A stretch of DNA of 37,500 nucleotides from Cristatella mucedo (taxonomy: Eukaryota > Bryozoa > Phylactolaemata > Cristatellidae). A program made the position numbers and the translations under genes. Positions 9,855-18,349 of the stretch are shown here, piece after piece. The stretch spans positions 2,550,001-2,587,500 of the forward strand of contig WPIO01000058.1 in NCBI GenBank assembly GCA_009760855.2, in the 5' to 3' direction. The notes beneath the pieces were generated by a model. It had not been told where the DNA came from, did not search any database, and worked only from the letters and a program-made list of their open reading frames with translations. How positions within the stretch are numbered: position 1 is the first letter of the stretch; each line of letters opens with the position of its first letter.

Positions 9855-10245
9855 GCATCGATAAAGGGTAACATGGGCTTTCATTTCAATTGATCAAGGA
9901 AAGACCGCCATGTCTATGCAGCTAACACGCGGCTACTTTCGCTTCGATCCTTCTCTGCTTTCTAGCACCTCAATGCGCTCTCAACTCCCTTGTAGCATAT
10001 ATTGCTAAAATTGGCACTTGGGTGGCGGAATATATTCTCCATCGAATGCTGATAAAAACAACATCTGAATAGCTACGGGAGAACCTAATGTTATTCAGAA
10101 ATTGGGAAGATAACCTCCAAAAATGGGAAGGCTAGCACATCCCCTGTAGTCTGTGCACACATTCTTGGCGTCTCGTTCTATAGCGACTTTTCATGGAGTT
10201 CCTCGCTAAAATATTTTTGTGTAACAAGCCATTACTGACTGTTGG
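9855..10245 (+). mobile_element. L2-B LINE, RT to post-RT fragment (degenerate)
   Basis: The fragment begins with a GFHF segment near 9870 that corresponds to the residues just before the YADD box in other copies. The box itself is ruined. It continues through sequence equivalent to the CAHILGVSFYSDFSWSS segment near 10152-10200 (ARNLGVLFQSDL type in other copies). Many stops interrupt all frames. Confidence 0.5.
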
Positions 10246-11660
10246 AGACTAGCATTCGTTCACGTTGACGATCCTAACAACAGCCAGGTCCGCTCATTTC
10301 TCGACTGTCTGTAGAAATTTGGTTTAGTTCAACTCGTTAATCATACAACTCACGTCGGTAGCCATATCCTGGATCTCGTTATCACTAAGGATGTCTGCCC
10401 CACTGACCTTGTGTTGTTTCCGCTGACCCACTCGGATCATTGCTCGGTTTCGTTTACTGTTCCTGCTCCGTTGTACCTACAGGGTAACGTCGAGGTTGTC
10501 CAGCGACGTAACTTAAAAAGGAATTGGCAAGACAAATTTTGTAAATCTGCATCTGAGGCAGGTCTTTTTGATCTGCACCCAGACTCGACCGACAACCTTG
10601 ATACCCTCACTTGTGCAGTGAACATGAAACTTGGGAGTGTCCTTGACGACCATGCTTCGCTCTCATTCTTTCAGAGTACAAAGTCGTGGAGATTTATCCT
10701 AATTTATGAAAAAACTTGAAAAGATGTGATGTGCTACGCAAAAGATCGAATGACGCTTTAAGAAGTCTTGGTCTAAGGAAGATCTAATCAATTTCAAAGA
10801 CTTCCTTCGAGTCCACATTCGGAAGCTTCGAAAGCCATGGCTTCGTCAAAACTAGAGTCCTGCTAGTCAGATCCAAAACAGATTTATAAGATGGTAAACT
10901 ATTTGCCGGGACATACTGAGAGGTCTCACTCCCCATATATTAACAACTCGTCCGAAAAGTTTTCAGCCTTCTTCACTGAAACATTGTCCATATTCGTGCC
11001 TCCATAAATCCCTCTCCGACCAAAGCAATTCCTGAATCGCATCCTGTGACTTTTCTTAAGAGATTTCTCAAGGTTTGTGCATACGATTGGCTACCTTAAT
11101 AAGGCCTGGTAAAAAGAGCTCGTCTTCTGAAGACCCTATACCATCATATCTCTGTAGTCTTCACTGGCAGACAAACTTAGCCCAGCCATAACCGAGATTT
11201 TTATTGCGTCTATTGGAAAAGGGGTCGTACCAAAGTCCTTAAAATCGGCAATCGTTAGACAGATAAATAAAAAGCCTGGATTAGATACAGAGGTCCTTTC
11301 AAACTAGCGCCTAGTTTCCCGTGCTCTGTTTTGTCAAGGATTCTTTAAAGCTTTCGCTAAGCGGCTGGTAGTACACAATAAAAGAATACAATTTCAGAAC
11401 AATCATCAGATTGCTGTTCCATTCCTCCGCTTAAAGACTATTGGCGACAAAAGCTTTTACTCCGCAGGTCCTAGACTGTGGAACTCGCTTCATAATTCTT
11501 AGGCAACGACAACTACTCTCCTGCTGCCGACTCTGGCACATCATTTCCAGCCGTCCGAAACTGCTACTTCCATACTACTCACCAACTCAACTGCTCTCAA
11601 CTACATTTCATTTGCTGATCATATTAGCTCCACAGTAAAGTCTGCCAACATTCTGCTATG
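10246..11660 (+). mobile_element. L2-A LINE: endonuclease end, linker, RT start, then 3' end (internal deletion)
   Basis: This copy shows the C-terminal end of the AP-type endonuclease: FHVDDPNNSQVRSFLDCL near 10258-10313, then SHILDLVITKDVCPTDLV near 10357-10410 and SDHCSVSF near 10432. The linker and first RT segment follow to about 11410. There the sequence jumps to the 3' region (SFYSAGPRLWNSL type, from about 11425) that in the intact-order copy lies about 1.05 kb further on. The catalytic YADD region is therefore missing. Stops and frameshifts are frequent. Confidence 0.75.
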
Positions 11661-11944
11661 AAACGTACCAAATATTTCACATGCTTAGATATGGTTACCG
11701 TAGCCTTTATATTTTATTTATAACTATAATTATAATAAGTCGTTTTATAGCGGCCCTAGGAAAAGCAAATATATATCCAGGCGTTGTGCAACTCGCTGCA
11801 AGAAAAGTAATACAGTCGAGGGCTAATGAAATAGAGGATATCACGATGTGCAAAAGCACACAAGAAGACACTCAGGGCCAATGGTTACTATGATCCCTGC
11901 TTAGTAACATGTCATGAATCATGTATAAATGTGCATAGATGAAT
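11661..11944. other. Unassigned sequence between two L2-A pieces
   Basis: AT-rich, with TTATTTATAACTATAATTAT near 11712. Nothing coding recognised. Confidence 0.3.
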
Positions 11945-12455
11945 CATGCACAGATCCCGTAGATCGTTGGCGACAGACGCTTTAGCTCAGCAGGTTCTAG
12001 ACTTCGGAGCTCATTTGATGTTTACTCTCCTGCTGCCGACTATACTAGCTGATTTAACAGCCTCTTTTTGTTTAGCGACCGAAGAACCTTTACGGCTTTC
12101 ACCACCGCTTGCAGTACCAAAAAAGGATCGCCCACCGCAGGATTCTAACCCACGACATCGGGACCGAGGTCGTGAAAAGCAACCGCCTTACCTAGTGTGC
12201 CATCACGGCCTCACTGGCACATCCTTCCCAGCCGTCCTGAGCTGCTACTTCCATGCTACTCACTACTTCGACTGTCCTCTTGACTCAGCTATGCTTGTAA
12301 CGTTCTCTTAGTTTAATGATTAGATGAAGTTATCAGCTACCGAATGCGTATCGAAAGCCGCTTAGGCTCCGAGTGCACTATACAAAACTCTCATGCGTAA
12401 CACCCATGTAGTCATTGTGGCTTTATGGAATTACAGGCGGAGTTGCATCACATTA
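11945..12455 (+). mobile_element. L2-A LINE 3' end, split by a SINE2 insertion
   Basis: The sequence from GTAGATCGTTGGCGACAGAC to CTGCTGCCGACTAT (11955-12043) and from GGCACATCCTTCCCAGCCGT to the end (12214-12455) forms one collinear match to the 3' part of the copy at 18350-20210, from the GDRSFSSAGPRL segment to beyond the stop. The end ATGGAATTACAGGCGGAG agrees with two other L2-A ends. The break contains a SINE2 on the opposite strand. Confidence 0.8.
12044..12212 (-). mobile_element. SINE2 copy nested in L2-A
   Basis: Read on the minus strand it has the tRNA-like head (GGCACACTAGGTAAGGCGG), a B box altered to GTCGTGGGTTAGAATCC, GGGCGATCC, and the tail GGTTCTTCGGTCGCTAAACA and TTAAATCAGCTAG. 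The flanking L2-A sequence resumes at GGCACATCC. A clear target-site duplication is not visible. Confidence 0.8.
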
Positions 12456-13310
12456 TATAGCGAAACAAGTAAGGCCCACAGAAAAACCGCAATACTGCAC
12501 AGGATTAAAGGGAAAGCTGAGCGGTTTAAATGCTTCTTCAGCTGAGAGCTGATTGGTGCTATGTTATAGTGGTGACAAAGATCAGAGGTGAACTCCAGAC
12601 TTTCGGTGCATGGGAACTGACGATTCGATCTACCAAATATTCCAAAGTAGTAGTGAGGCTGGCGGCCGAGGAGCGGGTGGTGCGAAAGCACACGGCCAGG
12701 AGTTGGGAGGTTGGATAGGTGGGGTAGGGTGCGAAGCGAGTGAAGCAACCTGTAAGCCAGGGTCTGGTATTCGATTTGATGCTCGATCGAGAGCATGTGA
12801 AGCTCGGACAGAAGTAGCATGGTGCAGCTACGCCGCTGACGATAGACCAGACGAGCTGCCGAGTTTTGCTCCAGCGCAGACGATCGAGGGCAGGCCGTGG
12901 CGCTGAATACAGCGAATTTCAGATATTTAGAAGCGGTATCGAAAACGTGTAAATTAGCTAATTTAGCTGTCTCAATTTCCCCGAAGTGGCCCTGATTTTA
13001 GAAACGCTCGTCGGCTAAAAAATAGGCCGACTTGACAGTGGCAGCAATTCGCTCATCCAACCTTAAATCATTCTGGAATAGCACGTTCAGATTACCGGCA
13101 TATTGCATAGGAGCGATGCAAGATGAATCGATCTTGAGGGTGAGATCGTCCAACTGCAAGATGACGCCAGGCTTGTCCATTAATATTATGATAATCTTAC
13201 TGACGTTGAGCGCCAGGAAGTTAGAAGCCATCCGAGTTCGAATGTCGTCGATTGATGTAGGCAGGCAGCGAGAGAACTGAGTGAGTCGGAGGAATCGGAG
13301 CGATACTGTG
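12425..13310 (-). mobile_element. L2-B LINE, late RT to 3' coding end (degenerate)
   Basis: The minus strand gives, from right to left: a segment with DDIRTRMASNFLALN near 13200-13250, DLTLKIDSS and NLNVLFQNDLRLDERI near 13050-13150, VKSAYFL near 13025, QNSAARLVYRQRR near 12850, and LHMLSIEHQIEYQTLAYRLL near 12735-12795, with a LKKHLN-like end near 12530. These follow L2 LINE order after the catalytic box. Stops and a damaged stretch near 12905-13010 break it. It meets the L2-A copy to its left tail to tail. Confidence 0.8.
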
Positions 13311-13312
13311 GA

Positions 13313-13344
13313 CGTTGTATGTGCGGAACACCACACATACAACG
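13313..13344. repeat. Perfect 11 bp inverted repeat
   Basis: CGTTGTATGTG (13313-13323) and CACATACAACG (13334-13344) are exact reverse complements around a 10-base loop. It sits at the outer edge of the L2-B fragment, 80 bp from a SINE2. No transposon terminal features were found with it. Confidence 0.7.
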
Positions 13345-13420
13345 CGACTACTTGTTAGTTAGGAAAGCGAACCACTTTAGCAGACGTGCCAATTTTCGCC
13401 ATCTCTGCACTAAAGAAAAG

Positions 13421-13580
13421 GCCAGCTGATTCAACAGCTTCGTCCTTAAAGTCACAAAAGAACCGTAGCGACCATCACTCCAGCTTGCAATGGGCAATAG
13501 CAAATTGCTCGCTGCAGGACTCGAACCCACGACTAGGGTCACAAAGTGCGAGCACCGTAGCCCTAGACTAAGACCATGGG
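13421..13580 (-). mobile_element. SINE2 copy
   Basis: On the minus strand, the B-box region GTCGTGGGTTCGAGTCCTGC (13511-13530) is the closest to a canonical tRNA B box of any copy here. It is followed by a GCCCATTGCAAGCTGGAGTG segment and ends in TTGAATCAGCTGG. The head is diverged around TAGGGCTACGGTGCTCGCAC. Confidence 0.75.
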
Positions 13581-14149
13581 TCTACACTTAAACGAAATTT
13601 GCACAACGTGTTGTTTGGGTCATTTAAATACAATTTTAGCGTGCAGCTTTTGACCGGCTGCATAGATCAAACCCTGCGCTTAAGCAAGCAGTCTCCTCAC
13701 TTTATCTAACTCGCCAGACCATTGCTGGCGTAACCAGGATTATGCAAAACATTCATGTCTCCAATTAATAAGCCAAACGTTTCGTTATTCCAAGGTAGCC
13801 GATCGATGTGGCCGATCGCTGGACCGCTGGCCTTCTTCATGTATCCGTACATTTCGGTTTACATTTCTACGGAACCCAAGGCGTCCCTCCATTGGGGCAA
13901 ATGTCCCTTTCCCTTCGGACCTGGCACCTCCCTACCTCCCTTCGGCACTCCTCGCGAACTGGGCAGACTAGAAAGTTGAGAGGAATGCCATTATTTCCAA
14001 AGCATCTGTTGATACTTCTGAAATTAAGCAGCCCATCGGGGGGAGGCTTGCATGCTGCTTCGAACTCGCATTGGCGGCTTCTGAAATTATGTCCTTCGGT
14101 GGCTAACGAAGAGCTCGTTGTAGTTGGTAGCCCTGAGCTGACGCGAGCG
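13581..14149. other. Unassigned intergenic sequence
   Basis: Open frames of 74 to 117 codons overlap on both strands here, but no protein family is recognised and the frames compete with each other, so none is called. Confidence 0.35.
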
Positions 14150-14156
14150 ACCACTA

Positions 14157-14347
14157 AATAAATAAAATAAATAAATAAATGCTAGCTGATTTAACGGCCT
14201 CTTTTGTATAGCGACAGAAGAGCCTTTACGGCTATCACCACCGCTTGCAGTGGCGATAAAGGATCGCCCGCTGCAGGATTCGAGCCCACGACCTCGGGGC
14301 CGAGGTCGTGAAAAGCAACCGCCTTACCTAGTGAGCCATGGCGACTC
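14157..14347 (-). mobile_element. SINE2 copy with tail and target-site duplication
   Basis: Minus strand: head GTCGCCATGGCTCACTAGGT, B box GTCGTGGGCTCGAATCCTGC, middle GGGCGATCCTTTATCGCCAC, tail TTAAATCAGCTAGC followed by ATTT repeats (14157-14178). ACCACTA occurs directly on both sides (14150-14156 and 14348-14354), the duplication left by LINE-type integration. This is the most complete SINE2 in the window, and it defines the ends of the family. Confidence 0.88.
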
Positions 14348-14539
14348 ACCACTACCAGTAAAGCCCTCGGCCCCGAATCGAAGCTAGCGACTTCCGTGTG
14401 CATCTCCAATGAACGACGCAGGTCTGTCGACGGTAGCGAAACACGACAGCAACGAAGAGGGTATGTTGTGAGCGGCGCAGTTGCCATATTATACCGCGTC
14501 TCGCCTACCTGTACTGACTCCCCACCAAGCAGCAAGTAA

Positions 14540-14679
14540 GTACTTTAAGGTTGTGTCCTCAATTCTTGATTGGGCTCTCTATTCTCCCGTTCCAGCCCGC
14601 CAATCAGAACTACTCTCCAAAATCAGGCTAGGCATCGTACGATGCCGCTAGCTCTTTTGACTAAAGTCGCTTAGTATGT
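14540..14679 (+). mobile_element. L2-B LINE 3' coding fragment, first part
   Basis: TCTCTATTCTCCCGTTCCAG and the following bases match the stretch at about 3520-3610 of the L2-B copy in the first 4 kb. The match stops at about 14679, where L2-A sequence begins, and appears to resume at about 14955. Confidence 0.55.
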
Positions 14680-14950
14680 GAAACTCACTCACAACAGTTC
14701 TTACGAAACGACGTGTATTCTTTTGCTCCCGACTGCGGCACATCCTTTCCAGACGTGCTAAGACTTTCTTGCTGCTCGCTAGCTCACCAACCCTCCTGAC
14801 TCAGCTACGCTTCTCACTTTCTCTTCGTTGCGTAGACGAAGCCTGTTGGCTACCGCGTGCGCACCGAAAGCAGCTAAGGCGCTATAGAAAATTCTTTCGC
14901 AACACCCGCTTCGTCTTTGTGAAGTTACATATGGATTACGGAGTACATTA
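14680..14950 (+). mobile_element. L2-A LINE 3' end, apparently nested in L2-B
   Basis: From GTGAAACTCACTCACAACAG through TTCTTACGAAACGACGTG to CGCTATAGAAAATTCTTTCG and the UTR GTCTTTGTGAAGTTACAT, the order follows the last 300 bp of the 18350-20210 copy. It is 5'-truncated. L2-B sequence lies on both sides. Confidence 0.75.
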
Positions 14951-14954
14951 AATT

Positions 14955-15034
14955 AGCGGTGCTATGAACCAACCCCAAATCCTATGGAGACCCTGCCTTT
15001 AGTTCGTACGCTCCCAAAATCTGAGCTCATTACC
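14955..15034 (+). mobile_element. L2-B LINE 3' fragment, second part
   Basis: CCAAATCCTATGGAGACCCT and TTTAGTTCGTACGCTCCCAA align with the stretch ending in TTTAGTTAGTATGCTCCCAA at about 3640-3690 of the first L2-B copy. It is interrupted at 15035 by the SINE1 pair and resumes at 15351. Confidence 0.6.
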
Positions 15035-15193
15035 ACGCTGGTTTGGCCCAGTGGTTAAGGCGCTCGCCTCGAACCAAGGTCGAGGTGAATGTGTTCGATG
15101 ACCGGGGTCGTGTGCTCGAGCCGCAAGGCGTATGCGAAGCGCTTGAATAAAGATGAAATTATCTTACAGCATTATACGAATGAATTATATCAT
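15035..15193 (+). mobile_element. SINE1 copy (first of a dimer)
   Basis: The A box is in CTGGTTTGGCCCAGTGGTTA and the B box in GGTCGTGTGCTCGAGCCG. The copy has an extra stretch between the boxes (CGAGGTGAATGTGTTCGATG) and a damaged hairpin tail. ATTACC lies just before it at 15029-15034. Confidence 0.8.
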
Positions 15194-15344
15194 TATAAGC
15201 GGTTGAGGTGCTCGCCCCGACCAAGGTCTGACTGAGGTCGTGGGCTCGAGCCCCGAGGCATATGTGAAGCGCCTGTATAGAGATCAACTTCTCTTGCGGC
15301 GCTATATAAATGAATTATATTTATATTTATTTATTTATTATATG
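15194..15344 (+). mobile_element. SINE1 copy (second of a dimer)
   Basis: It starts inside the A-box region (GCGGTTGAGGTGCTCGCCCC) and has an intact B box GGTCGTGGGCTCGAGCCC. The hairpin tail is GCGCCTGTATAGAGATCAAC / TTCTCTTGCGGCGC. It ends in a TTTATATTTATTTATT tail. ATTACC follows at 15345-15350. Confidence 0.8.
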
Positions 15345-15350
15345 ATTACC

Positions 15351-15595
15351 GACCAACGTCAGGACATACCCTGATTTTATGATATTTAAAAAGCTAGAAA
15401 CCCACCTGTTCCTGTGAGCATTAGCTCAGCCCGTGCAAATTCTTTAGTGAACTTTAACGTGTTGATATCGTGCATGTTATTACCAACCTATTGACATGCT
15501 TCTTTAACCGCTTATGTAAAGTGCCTTGAAGGATATTTAATCGTCTGGGTCGCTTTGAAAATGTATCATTGTTATTAATATTACTACTCTTTACT
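15351..15595 (+). mobile_element. L2-B LINE 3' end after the SINE1 dimer
   Basis: TTTATGATATTTAAAAAGCT and AGAAACCCACCTGTTCC encode an FKKLETHLF end like the FKKKL-THLF of other copies. A UTR follows, then a weakly preserved hairpin (AAAGTGCCTTGAAGGATATT) and ATT-type repeats. Confidence 0.7.
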
Positions 15596-16944
15596 TAATA
15601 GAACTAGTCCATGTCCCTAGCGCACAAGAGTCTATTCGACAACAATGGAGGTTTGCCGACGCCCAGCAGGATTAATTGCGTATAGCAACTCTTGTGCAAT
15701 GCCCAGAGCACCATTGAGTAGCCGATAGGCGGAAAGCCTCAGGGACGCAACTCCGTTTGACAAAGCGTCTAAATCTTAGCTGACTCATACCATTACAGGA
15801 TTCAGGCTTTTATTTCGCCTAGCCACGGACCGTTGTATAAACGGTTCCTAGTTATTATAATTCAGTACCTGTGCGTAATATTTCAGCAGTCGTAATACGG
15901 CTAATCTAGCACACTGCTGTTTCAATGTCCTCAGAATGTCCGAAATATTGAGCATACCTCACGGTACGTAAATAGGCGGTTGCAAGAAGCTGCTGATTAA
16001 TTTAAAAGCACATTAATTTAAAACCACATGTCGATGCGTATTTGTGTCAGAACACACCCACTAACATATGCAGTGTACGCGAGCGCTAAAGGGCACTCCC
16101 GTGTGTGTTTTCGGGCGTGAGCGTGTGCACGTGCGTTCGCAAGTTTATCTGGCTTGAACAACACAAAGCCTTTCGGGTTGCATTTGGTATGCATCGCTGG
16201 AAAGTTTTCTAGTGCGAACTCAAGGCACAGGCGGCTTTCGGGCTCAATGTCTGACGTCTGAAGTATGTAATAATATGCGTGCTCTCGACAGGCTTTAACC
16301 TCATCGTGACTATCGAGATTGTATGCAATCTGCCAAATTTTTGGTCGATGCGCTGTCAGATCATGAACGGCAGATGGCGCCGATCGCGTAAGTCATTGAC
16401 GGATTTGACTGGAGTGAGCAGCCACTAACGTTAGTGGGAAAATCTTTTGAACTATCAAATAGGTGCCACGAACGTTGCCATGAAATTATCAATTAGGGTA
16501 AACTCTCTCTAATCTGGAAACAGGTGTGCCATGTGCTTCAGAGTGCATGGCATCCTGCGTATGCATATGAGGCTCGCCGTAACTATGGCCAGCCTGAGAA
16601 AAGATGCATTCGCACTATATGCATCTCGGAGGCTGAAGTCTTGGCAAAACTATAGAAATTTTACAGTAAATTTTACTGTGAATTTCTTAACCGAGCGCTA
16701 CTGCAGTGTTTTTGTGACTTGGCAATCAGAAAGTTAAGTTTTTTTTACAAGACAGAATGTCTTCATTTGAAACTTGGGGCCGTCATTAGGCTCCGCAGCA
16801 GCGAAAAAAAGAGATTAATTTCCATTGAAAGCAAGTGAGTGGGGACTGCCATATGCTGAATTATGCTTGTTATATTTTGGTCACGAAGCACGAGAGCTAA
16901 TTAATGCCTTAAAGTTACCAAAATGCTAGGCAAATCCTCACATC
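15596..16944. other. Unassigned intergenic sequence
   Basis: I see nothing coding or repetitive that I can name in 1.35 kb. A 68-codon frame at 16531-16737 has no known motif. Confidence 0.35.
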
Positions 16945-17040
16945 GTCGATCGTGTTTCCTTTGCAGCAAATGTAAAGCGTCTAGAAAGAAAGTTCCCCGA
17001 GGGCGCTTTATCAAGTGTGTTATTATAATTATCATTGTCA
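16945..17040 (+). mobile_element. L2-B 3' tail fragment
   Basis: GATCGTGTTTCCTTTGCAGC, AAATGTAAAGCGTCTAG, GAGGGCGCTTTATCAAGTG and TTATTATAATTATC reproduce only the last 90 bp of L2-B. Confidence 0.7.
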
Positions 17041-18011
17041 TATGAAAAGACCATTAAAAACCTCTTAACCGCTGCGGAGGCCATGACATGACATGGCTCA
17101 ACCAAATCTTGTTGATGGTGTTCCGCTTCCGAAAAGCGTGGCTAAAACTATGTGGCGTGCCAGGGGAATCCTGGATTTTTGAAGTAATGTATACTAGAAC
17201 TCCGTGCACATCTTAAAGATCTTTGTTGAGAACTCACCCAATCCAAATGAAATTGCTAGCATTTGCAGGATAAAGCATAGACGAGGGAGGTTAGAGTTGA
17301 CGGCATTGCATTATTATTTACTGGGAATCGACAAACTTTTTGGACCGCCAGGCTACGTTTCGGGAGGTCAAGAAGGCACATTAGGCCAAACAAGTCACGC
17401 CCATTGTGCTTGGCCATTGGAGTGGGCGTGCCCAGACAAACGAATGGTTGCAACAGACAAGCACGGCAGTTATAGGGGTAGACATTTATCACTCCTTTCC
17501 AGTCAGGTGCTTCTGTTTCATAATAGCGCCCGACACCAGTTCTATAATAAACATGGGCCACAGCTTGAGCTGAAACCAGCATTAATGAAGGAGAAAAGCC
17601 GTTGTAATTAAAGTATGCCGGATCCAATTATAAATAACTAGGGAGGCGTTAGACCGGACTGGAATACTAAATAAGCCGTTGCTAGCCTAAAGGCTGGAGT
17701 TTGCTGACCTCTGCTGTACTCCTTCGCATGCTACCAAAAAGGAGCTATGGTTAGAGCCTATTTTAAAGTTGGGTTTTTATTTAAATAAAGGGACCTTATA
17801 AATCTTGGGAAATCGACGCTAGGTCATTAGTACGGCTTGCCCGACGAAGCGCTCAGGTGCACAGTTCCTGTTCATTAGTTGATCGACTCACGCATGGGTA
17901 GCCTGCGTGTCTCCGCCCACAAGACGATAGCAGCGAAGTTTCAATGCCTAATATTGTGAGCAACGTGTTATTAGTCTGACATTTCTGGCTTACTCCTGCG
18001 TCTTAGTATCA
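17041..18011. other. Unassigned intergenic sequence
   Basis: Overlapping frames of 135 codons (17204-17611, plus) and 123 codons (17256-17627, minus) occupy the middle. Neither shows a recognisable domain and they shadow each other, so no gene is called. Confidence 0.35.
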
Positions 18012-18168
18012 GTACTCAGGTAGGGCGCTTGCACTACACGACTCAGGGCATGGGTTTGCACTCTGCAGCAGGCGATCCTGTATTGCCCATCGTAGTCGGT
18101 GGGGATAGCCGCCATGAATTAAGGCTCTTCTGCCGCTATATAAATGCGGCTGCTTGATTGGAAACCCC
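18012..18168 (+). mobile_element. SINE2 copy
   Basis: The head runs from GGTAGGGCGCTTGCACTACA; the B box is degraded (CATGGGTTTGCACTCTGC). Then come AGGCGATCCTGTATTGCCCA and the tail CTCTTCTGCCGCTATATAAA and TGCGGCTGCTTGAT. Confidence 0.7.
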
Positions 18169-18349
18169 TTTTTCTTGCACCGAAACTGCGTTTCTGGTCG
18201 GCGGAGGGTAGGCTCCTTGTCGGAGGGGGGGGACGGACAGGCTTTCGAGAGCACAATCAGCGTCGACCTAGAGACTGACCGTTGTAGCATTCGGAAAGCT
18301 TAATTTTTTCTCGCTCCCAACCCATTGGACTAATTAGAATAGTATGACA

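Noticed and set aside
17204-17627. Overlapping 135- and 123-codon frames on opposite strands
   Set aside because: They shadow each other and neither has a recognisable domain. Both could be chance.
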